Shown: piece by piece, positions 1 to 11,368 of the stretch
Numbering within the stretch: the first letter of the stretch is position 1
Layout: every line of letters starts with the position of its first letter
Assembly (NCBI RefSeq): GCF_001645685.2
Contig: NZ_CP017080.1
Location: 300,001 to 364,000, forward strand
DNA length: 64,000 bases
Direction: 5' to 3'
From: Peribacillus muralis
GTDB lineage: Bacteria; Bacillota; Bacilli; Bacillales; DSM-1321
Notes under the pieces: model-generated
Database searches by the model: none
Told to the model about the DNA's origin: nothing
What the model saw: the letters and a program-made list of their open reading frames with translations, nothing else
Made by a program: the position numbers and the translations under genes

Positions 1-349
<349 letters not shown>

Positions 350-466
350 ACGCTTTAAAAAAATGAAATACCTTCTTATTATCTAGTTTTGAAGGAATGA
401 AGATTTCTTCTTGCATTTCAAAATCATATGTGTTATGATAAGAAATGTACTGAAAAAGATTATATG

Positions 467-582
467 TTTGGTGGCGATAGCGAAGAGGTCACACCCGTTC
501 CCATTCCGAACACGGCAGTTAAGCTCTTCAGCGCCAATGGTAGTTGGGGGTCTCCCCCTGTGAGAGTAGGACGCCGCCAAGC
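467..582 (+). rRNA. rrf: 5S ribosomal RNA
   Basis: A full 116-nt 5S rRNA: it starts TTTGGTGGCGATAGCGAAG, contains the conserved CCGAACACGG loop, and ends ACGCCGCCAAGC so that the two ends pair. It follows the 23S gene by about 117 bases, the usual spacing in Bacillus rrn operons. Confidence 0.97.
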
Positions 583-620
583 GATAATTAATTAAATTAA
601 TAATGCATCATTTATACCGT

Positions 621-694
<74 letters not shown>

Positions 695-700
695 TCATGA

Positions 701-730
701 AAAAAACGAAACTTATGTTTCGTTTTTTTG
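701..730 (+). terminator. Intrinsic terminator of the rrn operon
   Basis: An AAACGAAAC / GTTTCGTTT stem with a 4-nt loop is followed by a run of T directly after the tRNA. It ends the rRNA-tRNA transcript before tsaE. Confidence 0.85.
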
Positions 731-898
731 TTTTATCCGAAATCAAATAATAATGACTTTAACTTATTTGTTTCTTCTTTTGAAACAAGGTAAACTACAT
801 ATAGAGCTCTTTGACTACGGTGATAAATATTTCGTTTCTGGTGGACATCAAAATCAGTAAGGAACGATTTTGCTAATAATGATAAAGGTGATTGATAT

Positions 899-1351
899 AT
901 GCAGCATGTTGAATGGATTTCTCAAAATGAAGAAGAAACGGCTCTTTTTGCACAGAAGCTGGCCATAAGGCTATCAAGCAGTGATGTATTGGCTTTGGAA
1001 GGTGACTTGGGTGCAGGTAAAACGGCATTCACGAAAGGGCTGGCTAAAGGGTTAGGCGTTTCCAGAATGGTAAACAGCCCGACTTTTACGATAATAAAGG
1101 AATACATGGGGCGATTGCCTTTATATCATATGGATGTATACCGGGTAAGTGAATCCGAAGAAGATTTAGGCTTTGATGAATATTTTGAAGGTGATGGCGT
1201 GACTGTCGTTGAATGGGCCCACCTGATAAAGGATCAGCTTCCTGATGAAATCTTGACCATCTATATTTATCGTCTCGGTGATTCCAGCAGGCGGATTGTA
1301 CTTGAACCTAAAGGCGAACGATATGTAACGATATGTAAGGAGATTATTTGA
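899..1351 (+). CDS. tsaE: tRNA threonylcarbamoyladenosine biosynthesis ATPase TsaE
   Basis: TsaE is the ATPase that works with TsaB and TsaD to put threonylcarbamoyl on A37 of ANN-decoding tRNAs (t6A) in the cytoplasm. At 150 aa it has the family's length. A Walker A motif, GDLGAGKT, is at residues 35-42, and VNSPTFTIIKEY and VVEWAHL are recognisable family stretches. An AAAGGTG ribosome site precedes the ATG. It is the first gene of tsaE-tsaB-rimI-tsaD and its stop codon shares a base with the start of tsaB. Confidence 0.95.
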   Translation: MQHVEWISQNEEETALFAQKLAIRLSSSDVLALEGDLGAGKTAFTKGLAKGLGVSRMVNSPTFTIIKEYMGRLPLYHMDVYRVSESEEDLGFDEYFEGDGVTVVEWAHLIKDQLPDEILTIYIYRLGDSSRRIVLEPKGERYVTICKEII

Positions 1352-2043
1352 TGAGAGTTTTAGCGATAGATACATCGAACTTCACATTAGGGATTGCTCT
1401 TGTGGACGAGAGTCAGGTAATTGGCGAGTACACGACAAATTTAAAGAAAAATCATTCGGTTCGGGTCATGCCGGCTATCCAGACCCTGCTCAAGGATTGT
1501 GATACTGCTCCAAAGGATTTGACCAAAATTGTGGTCGCGAAGGGGCCAGGTTCATATACAGGTGTAAGGATTGGTGTGACGATTGCCAAGACCTTGGCTT
1601 GGACGCTCCAAATTCCTTTATCAGGCGTATCGAGCCTGGAAGTGTTAGCAGCTAATGGACGCTATTTTAACGGGCTTATTTCTCCCTTGTTCGATGCAAG
1701 AAGAGGCCAGGTTTATACCGGGTTATACGATATGGAAAATAATCTGTTGAAAACGGTGATCGAAGATTGTAATATCTTATCCTCTGAATGGGCGAAACGA
1801 TTGAAGGATTTGAATCGCCCCATTTTATTTGTCGGTCAAGACACGGATATCCATCGAGAGGCAATCGAGGAAGCATTGGGTGATTTAGCGGTATTTGCCC
1901 CGATACAGTCTTTCAACTCAAGACCTAGTGAGCTGGCCTTCCTTGGCCTTGATAAGACCGAGGAGGATATTCACCAGTTTGTACCGAACTATATACGCAT
2001 GGCTGAAGCAGAAGCTAAGTGGCTTGAACAGCAGGGGAAATAA
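1351..2043 (+). CDS. tsaB: tRNA threonylcarbamoyladenosine biosynthesis protein TsaB
   Basis: TsaB is the inactive ASKHA-fold partner that dimerises with TsaD in t6A synthesis. The N-terminus MRVLAIDTSN and the GPGSYTGVRIG stretch mark the family. A TTG at 1348 is in frame, but the AAGGAG at 1337-1342 sits 8 bases before the ATG at 1351, so I use the ATG, giving 230 aa. The gene overlaps tsaE by one base and lies 22 bases before rimI, which indicates one transcript. Confidence 0.95.
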   Translation: MRVLAIDTSNFTLGIALVDESQVIGEYTTNLKKNHSVRVMPAIQTLLKDCDTAPKDLTKIVVAKGPGSYTGVRIGVTIAKTLAWTLQIPLSGVSSLEVLAANGRYFNGLISPLFDARRGQVYTGLYDMENNLLKTVIEDCNILSSEWAKRLKDLNRPILFVGQDTDIHREAIEEALGDLAVFAPIQSFNSRPSELAFLGLDKTEEDIHQFVPNYIRMAEAEAKWLEQQGK

Positions 2044-2065
2044 AAAAGGAAAGTGACCGATTATT

Positions 2066-2518
2066 ATGAGTAAAACAATGACGTTCCGAAAGATGAAAAC
2101 GGAAGATATCGATCAAGTGCTGCACGTGGAAACCCAGTCCTTTACTTTGCCTTGGAGCCGGGAAGCTTTTTATAATGAATTGAATCATAATCAATATGCC
2201 GTATACATGGTGATCGAGGACGAGGGGAAAATTGCCGGTTATTGCGGCGCATGGATCGTCATCGATGAATCGCACATTACCAATATTGCCATTCTGCCTG
2301 AATATCGCGGGCAAAAGCTTGGGGAAGCCTTGCTCAGGAAGATGATTGAAATCTCCATTGCCATGGGTGTGGTGAGGATGACGCTTGAAGTTCGTGTCAG
2401 TAATGGAGTGGCCATTTCCCTTTATGAAAAGCTAGGTTTTCAAAAGGGTGGAATACGGAAAAATTATTATACAGATAATTTAGAAGATGCTTATGTTATG
2501 TGGGTGAATTTTGCATGA
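2066..2518 (+). CDS. rimI: Ribosomal-protein alanine acetyltransferase RimI
   Basis: A 150-aa GNAT-fold acetyltransferase that in other bacteria acetylates the N-terminus of ribosomal protein S18. The acetyl-CoA pyrophosphate loop reads [11 protein letters not shown] near residue 75, followed by [19 protein letters not shown], the typical RimI ending. It sits between tsaB and tsaD, as in B. subtilis, and its TGA overlaps the tsaD ATG, suggesting translational coupling. Confidence 0.92.
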   Translation: MSKTMTFRKMKTEDIDQVLHVETQSFTLPWSREAFYNELNHNQYAVYMVIEDEGKIAGYCGAWIVIDESHITNIAILPEYRGQKLGEALLRKMIEISIAMGVVRMTLEVRVSNGVAISLYEKLGFQKGGIRKNYYTDNLEDAYVMWVNFA

Positions 2519-3525
2519 AAACAGATCAACTTATATTAGGAATTGAAACGAGCTGCGATGAAACCGCGGCTGCGGTCATCAAAAATGGAACAGAGATATT
2601 AAGCAATGTCGTGGCTTCACAAATAGAAAGCCATAAACGTTTTGGCGGGGTCGTCCCTGAAATAGCCTCGCGTCATCATGTAGAGCAGATAACGATCGTA
2701 CTTGAAGAAGCCCTGCTTCGGGCAGGTGTAAGCTATGAGGATTTGGATGCCATTGCTGTCACGGAGGGACCTGGTTTAGTGGGGGCGCTCCTGATAGGTG
2801 TGAATGCGGCTAAAGCTGTGGCTTTCGCACATGGAATACCGATTGTCGGGATACACCATATTGCCGGTCATATTTATGCGAATCGACTTATTCAGGAAAT
2901 TGAATACCCTGCACTATCTTTGGTCGTTTCAGGGGGTCATACCGAATTGGTCCTTTTGGAAGAACCAGGCTCCTTCAAGGTGATAGGGGAGACGCGTGAT
3001 GATGCAGCAGGAGAAGCTTATGACAAAGTGGCCCGGACTTTGGGGCTTCCTTATCCAGGAGGGCCGCATATCGATAGGCTCGCCCAAATGGGCTCACCTT
3101 CATTGAAGCTTCCACGGGCGTGGCTGGAAGGCAGCTATGACTTTTCCTTCAGCGGATTGAAATCCGCCGTGATCAACACTTTGCATAATGCAGAACAGCG
3201 AGGGGAAAAGATTGAACCTGAAGATTTGGCTGCCAGCTTCCAGGCAAGCGTTATAGAAGTGCTCGTCGTGAAGGCTGTGAAGGCTGCTAAAGAATATAAG
3301 GTTAAACAGGTGTTGCTTGCAGGGGGAGTGGCGGCGAATAAAGGCCTGAGGGAAGCGCTAACGGATGCTTTCTTGGAGTTGCCTATCGACCTATCCATCC
3401 CTCCCCTCTATCTTTGCACGGACAATGCGGCCATGATTGGAGCTGCTGGCAGTGTAATGTTCGAAAAGGGGAAGCGCTCCGGAATGGATTTGAACGGAAA
3501 CCCTGGATTGGATATAGAAGTGTAG
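2515..3525 (+). CDS. tsaD: tRNA N6-adenosine threonylcarbamoyltransferase TsaD
   Basis: Catalytic subunit of t6A synthesis (formerly Gcp). The protein starts [20 protein letters not shown] and carries the metal-binding HxxxH pair (H115, H119) in [12 protein letters not shown], plus the nucleotide-binding SGGHTELVL and [12 protein letters not shown] motifs. An in-frame GTG exists at 2500, but the ATG at 2515 overlaps the rimI stop (ATGA) and gives the normal N-terminus, 336 aa. It is the last gene of the operon, followed by a strong terminator. Confidence 0.96.
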   Translation: MKTDQLILGIETSCDETAAAVIKNGTEILSNVVASQIESHKRFGGVVPEIASRHHVEQITIVLEEALLRAGVSYEDLDAIAVTEGPGLVGALLIGVNAAKAVAFAHGIPIVGIHHIAGHIYANRLIQEIEYPALSLVVSGGHTELVLLEEPGSFKVIGETRDDAAGEAYDKVARTLGLPYPGGPHIDRLAQMGSPSLKLPRAWLEGSYDFSFSGLKSAVINTLHNAEQRGEKIEPEDLAASFQASVIEVLVVKAVKAAKEYKVKQVLLAGGVAANKGLREALTDAFLELPIDLSIPPLYLCTDNAAMIGAAGSVMFEKGKRSGMDLNGNPGLDIEV

Positions 3526-3540
3526 TAAAGAATGAGTAGA

Positions 3541-3570
3541 CAGGATCCCTCAATCGGGATCCTGTTTTTG
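3541..3570 (+). terminator. Terminator after tsaD
   Basis: A perfect 9-bp stem CAGGATCCC / GGGATCCTG with a 6-nt loop, followed by TTTTT. It ends the tsaE-tsaD operon. Confidence 0.92.
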
Positions 3571-3597
3571 CCCTGTATCATTAAAAATAGAATATTC

Positions 3598-3744
3598 TGT
3601 GGATAAAGTTTTTTTGAAAATTAAATGGCATGTGTATAAACAGGTGATTATGTGGATAAGTGGATATGTTTCTGTGGATAATGTGTATAACTCTAATTAT
3701 TCGCTTGTGCATGGTAATTGTTTTGTTAACAAGTTTGTGGATAA
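3598..3744 (-). promoter_or_regulatory. Cluster of six perfect DnaA boxes
   Basis: Six 9-mers match TTATNCACA exactly when read on the minus strand (TGTGGATAA or TGTGTATAA on the plus strand): 3598-3606, 3631-3639, 3651-3659, 3673-3681, 3682-3690 and 3736-3744. All point the same way and two are directly abutting. A weaker relative (AGTGGATAT) lies at 3659-3667. The cluster fills the gap between the tsaD terminator and the 3' end of ydiF, so it is not a promoter. B. subtilis is known to carry DnaA-box clusters away from oriC, and I recall one beside gcp (tsaD). Binding by DnaA is inferred. Confidence 0.85.
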
Positions 3745-3770
3745 CTTTAATCGTGCATTCCATTCAAAAA

Positions 3771-3801
3771 GAAAAGACCGAGTCATTAGACTCTGGTCTT
3801 T
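3771..3801 (-). terminator. Terminator of ydiF
   Basis: The arms AAAAGACC and GGTCTTTT flank a short imperfect inner stem just beyond the ydiF stop codon. Read on the minus strand it ends in a T run. Confidence 0.7.
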
Positions 3802-3803
3802 TG

Positions 3804-5723
3804 TCATTCTTCCAATTCTGCCCATTCTTCAAGAAGCTGATCCAAAGTTTCTTGTGCTTGATCGAGCTTTGTTTGGACCTCCATCACTTTTTCATGGTCC
3901 TGGAAAACATTTGGATCGCAAAGAAGTTCATTGCATTCGTTTATTTCGGCTTCAAGCTGCTCCATGGCCGCCTCGATTTCCTCTATCCGCCGCTTTCTTT
4001 GGCGTTCAGCCTTTTTTGCTTCCTTATCGATCTTGTAATTCGTTTTTTCGACAGCCACATTTACTGTTTTCGCTTGATTTTCCTGTTCAAGCGCCTTGAT
4101 CTCCGCTTGCTCCTGTTTTTTCTCTACATAGTAATCATAATCACCGAGGAATTCCTCGTTGCCATCCTTGGAGAGTTCGATGACCTTCGTGGCTATGCGA
4201 TTTATGAAATATCGATCATGTGAGACGAAGAGAATCGTACCCGGATAATCGATCAGTGCATTTTCAAGCACCAATTTACTGTCGAGATCCAGATGGTTCG
4301 TTGGCTCATCCAGTATCAAGAAATTCCCTTTTTCCATCATCATCTTGGCGAGCGCCAGCCGGGCTTTCTCCCCGCCGCTTAAAGTGGACACGGTTTTCAA
4401 AACATCGTCACCGCTAAAAAGGAAATTCCCGAGAACCGTGCGGATATCCTTTTCCGGTTTAAGGGGATAGTCATCCCATAATTCATTGAGTACGCGTTTA
4501 TTGGAAATCAGGTTGGCCTGTTCCTGATCGTAGTAGCTGACCTCGACGTTCGTTCCGAAGCGGAAAGAACCGGCACGTGCAGGCAACTTAGAGATGATTG
4601 TCTTCAGCAGTGTCGATTTTCCAACGCCGTTCGGGCCGACTAGCGCAATACTTTCCCCTTTCGTCATCCGAGAGTTTATGTTTTTTGAGACCGTTTCATC
4701 CTCGTAACCGATCGCCAAGTCCTGGAGGTGGAGCACTTCGTTCCCGCTTTGTTTCTCAATCTGAAATGAAAAATTGGCAGATTTCTCATCACCTTGCGGC
4801 TTGTCCAGCACATCCATCTTTTCAAGCTGTTTGCGCCTGCTTTGGGCCCTTTTCGTGGTTGAGGCCCTTGTGATGTTCCGTTGGACAAAGTCGCGGAGCT
4901 TTTCGATTTCCCCCTGTTGTTTCTCGAACAGCTTCATGTCCCGCTCATAATCCTCGGCTTTTCCCTCCAGATAAGAACTATAATTGCCATAGTACTTTTT
5001 CATATTATTCCGGGAAATTTCATAGACCTGATTGACCACTTTATCGAGAAAATACCGGTCATGGGAAACGATAAGGACAGCTCCTTGATAGCTCTGTAAA
5101 TATTGTTCCAGCCAGGAGAGTGTTTCGATATCCAAATGGTTCGTCGGTTCATCCAGGATCAATATATCAGGTTTCCTTAACAACAGCTTCCCTAACGCAA
5201 GCCTCGTTTTTTGCCCTCCGCTTAATGTGGAAATCAGGGTGGAGTAGTCAAAATCAGCAAACTGAAGGCCATGCAGTACGGAACGGATATCCGCTTCATA
5301 CTGGTAGCCGCCTTTTTCCTTGAAGGCGACCATCAACGCGTCATATTCATTGAGCACTTTTTGGTAAACGACTTCATCCTCGAATACATCTGGCCTGGCC
5401 ATATCAGCCTCAAGGCGGCGCAGTTCCTTCTCTTGATCGATAAGATCCTTGAATACGGTCAGCATTTCATCCCAGATGGTTAACTCGGATTCGAGGCCAG
5501 TATCTTGTGCCATGTAACCGATGGTGACACCTTTTGGCTTGATGATTTCACCGCCATCATGCGATAGTTGCCCGGCTATGATTTTCAGCAGCGTCGATTT
5601 ACCCGCGCCGTTCCGCCCGACAAGGGCAATTCGATCTTTATTTTGAACTTCGAGCTTCATGTTTGATAAAATAAGTTCAGCTCCGTAATATTTTGATAGT
5701 TGATTGATTTGTAATAAAATCAT
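3804..5723 (-). CDS. ydiF: ABC-F family ATPase YdiF
   Basis: A cytoplasmic ABC-F protein with two ATPase domains and no membrane segments; the family acts on ribosomes (translation factors or antibiotic protection). Walker A motifs GRNGAGKST and GPNGVGKST, two signatures (LSGGQ, LSGGE) and two ILDEPTNHLD Walker B segments are visible. A charged linker lies between the domains and a glutamate/lysine-rich coiled coil ends the protein. At 639 aa it matches the length of B. subtilis YdiF. It is transcribed alone, divergently from moaC. The substrate is unknown. Confidence 0.93.
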   Translation of the reverse strand: MILLQINQLSKYYGAELILSNMKLEVQNKDRIALVGRNGAGKSTLLKIIAGQLSHDGGEIIKPKGVTIGYMAQDTGLESELTIWDEMLTVFKDLIDQEKELRRLEADMARPDVFEDEVVYQKVLNEYDALMVAFKEKGGYQYEADIRSVLHGLQFADFDYSTLISTLSGGQKTRLALGKLLLRKPDILILDEPTNHLDIETLSWLEQYLQSYQGAVLIVSHDRYFLDKVVNQVYEISRNNMKKYYGNYSSYLEGKAEDYERDMKLFEKQQGEIEKLRDFVQRNITRASTTKRAQSRRKQLEKMDVLDKPQGDEKSANFSFQIEKQSGNEVLHLQDLAIGYEDETVSKNINSRMTKGESIALVGPNGVGKSTLLKTIISKLPARAGSFRFGTNVEVSYYDQEQANLISNKRVLNELWDDYPLKPEKDIRTVLGNFLFSGDDVLKTVSTLSGGEKARLALAKMMMEKGNFLILDEPTNHLDLDSKLVLENALIDYPGTILFVSHDRYFINRIATKVIELSKDGNEEFLGDYDYYVEKKQEQAEIKALEQENQAKTVNVAVEKTNYKIDKEAKKAERQRKRRIEEIEAAMEQLEAEINECNELLCDPNVFQDHEKVMEVQTKLDQAQETLDQLLEEWAELEE

Positions 5724-5852
5724 AGTTTCACCTCAATTGATTATTTTAAGTGTAACGTATTATAGTTATTATCGGCAATAGCTTGGTTCCGGGCCAAAAC
5801 AAGCTGTTACATAAAGTGGAATAATAGTGTATTATTTAGGAGGGGTTATTCA

Positions 5853-6359
5853 ATGGCAGACTTGACGCATTTCAATGAACAAGGCAGGGCCAAAATGGTC
5901 GACGTGAGTGCCAAGCCGGAAACGACCCGGACGGCAACGGCTCGTTCGAGCATTTTAGTGAACGCTGAAATATATGAAGCGATCATCAACCAGAATATGA
6001 AAAAGGGTGATGTATTGGCTGTCGCGCAAGTTGCGGGCATCATGGCCAGCAAGAATACGTCCAATATCATCCCGATGTGCCATCCCATTGCACTGCTGGG
6101 CGTCAATATAGCCTTTGATTGGGAAAAGGAACAACAGGGATATCGCCTTGGGATTGAAACGGAAGCTAAGACCAAAGGGAGTACAGGTGTGGAAATGGAA
6201 GCGTTAACAGCTGCATCCGTCACTGCCCTAACTGTATATGACATGTGTAAGGCCTTGGATAAGGGCATGGTGATCGGGCCTACATTCTTAGTTGAGAAAA
6301 CAGGTGGAGTATCCAGCAGCGATTATAGAAGACAAGTAAATCAAACAAATAGAGATTGA
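5853..6359 (+). CDS. moaC: Cyclic pyranopterin monophosphate synthase MoaC
   Basis: Second enzyme of molybdenum cofactor synthesis, converting the MoaA product to cyclic pyranopterin monophosphate. The conserved [14 protein letters not shown] start, the IPMCHPI active-site stretch and [23 protein letters not shown] are present in 168 aa. An AGGAGGGG ribosome site precedes the ATG. The gene is 28 bases upstream of rex on the same strand, as in B. subtilis. No other moa gene is in the window. Confidence 0.95.
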   Translation: MADLTHFNEQGRAKMVDVSAKPETTRTATARSSILVNAEIYEAIINQNMKKGDVLAVAQVAGIMASKNTSNIIPMCHPIALLGVNIAFDWEKEQQGYRLGIETEAKTKGSTGVEMEALTAASVTALTVYDMCKALDKGMVIGPTFLVEKTGGVSSSDYRRQVNQTNRD

Positions 6360-6387
6360 AAAGCATGTGTGAAGGCGGGGAAGAATG

Positions 6388-7047
6388 ATGAACCATGACC
6401 CAAAGATACCGCAGGCAACTGCCAAAAGGCTGCCACTGTACTATCGATTTTTAAAAAACTTACACTCCTCGGGAAAACAAAGAGTTTCCTCGGCAGAGCT
6501 AAGCGAAGCTGTAAAAGTGGATTCTGCTACCATTCGTCGCGACTTTTCCTACTTTGGCGCGCTTGGGAAAAAAGGCTACGGCTACAATGTAAATTATTTA
6601 TTATCCTTCTTTAGAAAAACACTGGACCAAGATGAACTGACGAAAGTCGCTTTAATCGGGGTAGGGAATTTAGGGACCGCGTTCCTGAATTACAATTTCA
6701 TAAAAAATAATAATACAAAGATTGAAATGGCATTTGAAGTTTCGGAAGACAAGGTTGGAAAGCAAATAGCCGATGTGCCGATCTATCATATGGATCAAAT
6801 CGATACACTATTGCAGGAAAATAATATAACGGCTGCCATATTGACAGTCCCTGCACAAGTGGCGCAAACGATCACCGATCGCCTGGTCAAAGCCGACATT
6901 AAAGGGATATTGAATTTCACGCCTGCAAGGCTGACGGTACCCCCATCCATAAGGGTGCACCATATTGACCTTGCAGTGGAGCTCCAATCGCTCATCTACT
7001 TTTTGAAGCATTATCCGGTAGTGGAAGAAGCTGCAGTGGAAGAATGA
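6388..7047 (+). CDS. rex: Redox-sensing transcriptional repressor Rex
   Basis: Rex represses fermentation and respiration genes and releases DNA when NADH rises. The N-terminal winged helix ([20 protein letters not shown], then [13 protein letters not shown]) and the Rossmann glycine motif GVGNLGTA are intact, and the C-terminus ends in the family's [12 protein letters not shown] helix. Two ATGs are adjacent at 6385 and 6388. The second has the better spacing to GCGGGG and matches the usual MN-start, giving 219 aa. It is followed by a terminator shared with ydiK. Confidence 0.95.
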   Translation: MNHDPKIPQATAKRLPLYYRFLKNLHSSGKQRVSSAELSEAVKVDSATIRRDFSYFGALGKKGYGYNVNYLLSFFRKTLDQDELTKVALIGVGNLGTAFLNYNFIKNNNTKIEMAFEVSEDKVGKQIADVPIYHMDQIDTLLQENNITAAILTVPAQVAQTITDRLVKADIKGILNFTPARLTVPPSIRVHHIDLAVELQSLIYFLKHYPVVEEAAVEE

Positions 7048-7051
7048 AATG

Positions 7052-7087
7052 AAAAAAAACGCTGCACCTTCGCAGCGTTTTTTTATT
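7052..7087. terminator. Bidirectional terminator between rex and ydiK
   Basis: The stem ACGCTGC / GCAGCGT has A-runs on its left and T-runs on its right, so it can end transcripts from both sides (rex on plus, ydiLK on minus). Confidence 0.9.
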
Positions 7088-7295
7088 TTTTCTTATTTTT
7101 TTGCGCGGCCTTGATCTTAAAATGGACCATGATCATCCTTAGGCCCGATCCGAAATCAAGCGTCGCAATAAGGACAAGTATGTAGGCGAAGATTCCCCAT
7201 CCAGAGGAATTGACGGTTTGAACCGCAATTCCCGTAAAAAGGACACCTAAGCCAGCATAAATGATTCCGATGAATAATGGTGATTGTCGTTTCAT
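7083..7295 (-). CDS. ydiK: Small membrane protein YdiK (DUF4305 family)
   Basis: A 70-aa protein with two hydrophobic segments (about residues 7-27 and 34-50) and a lysine-rich tail. Position and size match B. subtilis YdiK, which lies before ydiL and groES. Its ATG overlaps the ydiL stop (ATGA), so the two are translationally coupled. No function is known to me. Confidence 0.8.
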   Translation of the reverse strand: MKRQSPLFIGIIYAGLGVLFTGIAVQTVNSSGWGIFAYILVLIATLDFGSGLRMIMVHFKIKAAQKNKKK

Positions 7296-8017
7296 AATAA
7301 ACCTCCGATGAAGGCTTGTGCAGTATCCAGCATCTTCTCAATTTGCTCGCGATTCACGACTTGTATGATGATAACAAGCGTATTCATCGCAATATGTGCG
7401 CTCATGGACACGAGGATGCGGCCTGTTTTCGCATAAAGATAAGCAAAGGTCAACCCCATTGCCGTATATAAAAGAAGATGCTCCAATTCACCATGCGCCA
7501 AGCCGAAAATAACCGAGCTGAGTACAGCGGAAATGAAGAAGTTAAACCGTTTATGAAGTGATCCGAAAATGATCTTCCGGAAAATGATTTCTTCCAAGAT
7601 TGGTGCAATTACTGAAGTGACGAAAATGACCATGGGGACTTTGTAAATGATTGCAATGAGCTGCTGCGTATTTTCGGATTCACGCTGTACGCCAAGACTT
7701 TGCTCAATGATTCCAGCAACCGCTTGAGCAGTTAATGCCAGGAAGACTCCTGCTATCGCCCATAAGATGGATGTGCGAACGGAGGCTTGGTTGCTTGTGT
7801 CCATTTTTTCCTTCATATCTTTTCTCATTAAAAAAAGAATCAAGGCTAATGCGACGAAAAAGCTGAATACGATCCAGTATGCTGCAGACTTTTGCTCAAG
7901 CTCATCAGCATTCATACCGCTTGAAGCCCCTATCAGCATGAAAATGGGTATCCCGACAATACTGGATAATTGCATGGCAATGTAAGTGATGATGACGAAC
8001 CAATATTCTTTTTTCAA
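7292..8017 (-). CDS. ydiL: CPBP family intramembrane metalloprotease YdiL
   Basis: A multi-pass membrane protein of the CPBP (CAAX protease and bacteriocin-processing) family. The EEIIFRKIIFGSL motif (motif 1, EExxxR), FGLAHGELEHLL (motif 2, H) and the late SAHIAMNTLV (motif 3, HxxxN) carry the metal and catalytic residues. The frame extends up to a TTG at 8080, but AAAGGAG lies 9 bases before a TTG at 8015-8017, which gives MKKEYWFVIITY, the start of YdiL homologues; this start (241 aa) is used. It is co-transcribed with ydiK. Confidence 0.88.
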   Translation of the reverse strand: MKKEYWFVIITYIAMQLSSIVGIPIFMLIGASSGMNADELEQKSAAYWIVFSFFVALALILFLMRKDMKEKMDTSNQASVRTSILWAIAGVFLALTAQAVAGIIEQSLGVQRESENTQQLIAIIYKVPMVIFVTSVIAPILEEIIFRKIIFGSLHKRFNFFISAVLSSVIFGLAHGELEHLLLYTAMGLTFAYLYAKTGRILVSMSAHIAMNTLVIIIQVVNREQIEKMLDTAQAFIGGLL

Positions 8018-8232
8018 AAATGAAAACTCCTTTAATTTAGTCGCCCATTTCGCCTGAAAATGTTCCTGACAGGGGGACAATCTATAAACGCATACTCCAA
8101 AATGGTATCAAATATTGAGGCAGAACACCACTCAAAGGTACCCCCGTAAAAACATTTCCGTATCTAATCATTATGTTAATGTAGTATACCCGGAATTTAT
8201 CAGAAATTAATAAAAAATTTTCGATAAGATAC

Positions 8233-8298
8233 TTGCAAAAAAGGCTCGGTTTATTTAATATTATAAATGTGTTAGCACTCGATGATGAAGAGTGCTAA
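8233..8298 (+). promoter_or_regulatory. groE promoter and CIRCE operator
   Basis: A sigma-A-like promoter (TTGCAA at 8233-8238, 17 bases, TAATAT at 8256-8261) is followed by a perfect CIRCE element, TTAGCACTC (8272-8280), nine bases, GAGTGCTAA (8290-8298). CIRCE is the binding site of the heat-shock repressor HrcA. The remaining part of the 8018-8232 gap holds the divergent upstream region of ydiL and no gene that I can see. Confidence 0.95.
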
Positions 8299-8343
8299 TA
8301 ATCATGAAGCAAATATCAAGAGAATATGAGGAGGGTGTTTCAC

Positions 8344-8628
8344 TTGTTAAAACCATTAGGTGATCGCGTTATTATTGAACTAGTTCAATCTGAAGAAAAA
8401 ACGGCAAGCGGTATTGTTCTTCCTGATACTGCACAAGAAAAGCCACAAGAAGGTAAGGTAGTAGCAGTCGGTACTGGCCGTGTCCTTGAAAATGGCGAAC
8501 GTGTTGCTTTAGAGGTTGCCCAAGGCGATCTAATTATCTTCTCAAAATATGCAGGTACTGAAGTTAAATACGAAAATACCGAATACTTAATTTTACGTGA
8601 AAGCGACATTTTGGCTGTTATCGGCTAA
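8344..8628 (+). CDS. groES: Co-chaperonin GroES
   Basis: The 10-kDa lid of the GroEL chamber. The protein reads [20 protein letters not shown] and contains the [15 protein letters not shown] mobile loop and the SKYAGTEVK segment. The frame is open from 8326, but GAGGAGGG at 8328-8335 lies 8 bases before a TTG at 8344, which yields the normal 94-aa protein. TTG start codons are therefore used here. The gene is under CIRCE control and directly upstream of groEL. Confidence 0.95.
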   Translation: MLKPLGDRVIIELVQSEEKTASGIVLPDTAQEKPQEGKVVAVGTGRVLENGERVALEVAQGDLIIFSKYAGTEVKYENTEYLILRESDILAVIG

Positions 8629-8645
8629 TTATACATCATACTTAA

Positions 8646-10325
<1,680 letters not shown>

Positions 10326-10405
10326 TCAACGCTTAAATCCTCTAATAAAGGATTTAACGAGATTCAGAATGAATGCTCACCAAACACGTGAATATCTTTA
10401 AAGTT

Positions 10406-10440
10406 GAGGCCTCCCACAGTTTACTGTGGGGGGCCTTTCC
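10406..10440 (+). terminator. Terminator after groEL
   Basis: The stem AGGCCTCCCACAG / CTGTGGGGGGCCTT has a small loop, one bulge and a short T-rich tail, about 80 bases after groEL. Confidence 0.75.
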
Positions 10441-10497
10441 TTCGGAATTTTGAGGGTTAATAGAAGCATTATCTGAATCGGAACTCTTCTTTGCAAT

Positions 10498-11085
10498 CTA
10501 TTTCGTTGTCTCATCTATATGAGTAGAATTTGAAGCATCAGAATCGAAAGTATTAAACCCATTCAAATCAATAAAATGAGCAATTACATCCTTATCTTTG
10601 TCAGCAATAATGAGGTTAAAGCCAGATAAGTTGTTTTTTATTTTCTCCAATTCTTTTGTCGTTAAATCGATGTTTATTTTGAATGGAGTTTGATATGTAG
10701 TTTTGTGATCTTTAGGTTGCTCTGCCAACACTGATTCACTGGTTGTCTTATGAAAAATATCGTATACTGCTTCAGGGTACTCCAGTGAAAAGTACAGCTT
10801 TTGGGTGTTTTCCTGTAAGATTTCGTATATTTCCAGATTTATTTCGTAATTCATAAGTAATGTTAATTCCTTATTCTCAGGAATATAATTCATTTCAAAC
10901 TTTGTGATGCTAAACTTAGGGGGAAGCAGCTTGTTTTCTAATGATTTGTTTTTTTGATTCGATGATTTATTCTGTTTAGTCTCGATTGGATTGTCGACAG
11001 ATTTTTCACTTGTCTTATCTGCAGTACTGCACCCCATTAGAAGGAACAGACAAATGATAAAAGGACAAGTATACTTTGGGAGCAT
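10498..11085 (-). CDS. Putative lipoprotein of unknown function
   Basis: A 195-aa protein with a signal peptide ending in the lipobox LLMGC (Cys about residue 19), so it should be anchored on the outer face of the membrane. The mature part begins with a serine/lysine/asparagine-rich linker followed by a beta-rich segment. I do not recognise a domain. A ribosome site (AAGAGGTGG) precedes the start. It is a single gene opposite groEL and marks the beginning of the accessory region. Confidence 0.7.
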   Translation of the reverse strand: MLPKYTCPFIICLFLLMGCSTADKTSEKSVDNPIETKQNKSSNQKNKSLENKLLPPKFSITKFEMNYIPENKELTLLMNYEINLEIYEILQENTQKLYFSLEYPEAVYDIFHKTTSESVLAEQPKDHKTTYQTPFKINIDLTTKELEKIKNNLSGFNLIIADKDKDVIAHFIDLNGFNTFDSDASNSTHIDETTK

Positions 11086-11368
11086 ATTTTACCACCTCTT
11101 TATATTAGTGATAAATAAAGACATCAAGGAAAAATCCCGAAAATATTCGCCTTATGTTGAATAAGGGATTTTACCGGTTGCTGTGATTACATTTGATAAA
11201 CTTATATAACCGAATATATCTATTTTTGGATGTCACTTCATTGTTAACGGTATGTTAAATACTAGGAATAATCAATATTTAATTTTAAATGAATTTTGAA
11301 ATGCTAGTATCAAAACATATAAAATCAGTGCAACTAATATTTTTAGGGAGGAAAGGAGTTTATTCAGA

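Noticed and set aside
3599-4223. Two plus-strand open frames over the DnaA cluster and the ydiF 3' end
   Set aside because: They lie opposite ydiF or across the tandem DnaA boxes, have no ribosome site, and encode no recognisable protein.
7292-8080. Longer ydiL starting at TTG 8080
   Set aside because: No ribosome site there; AAAGGAG and homology point to the TTG at 8017.
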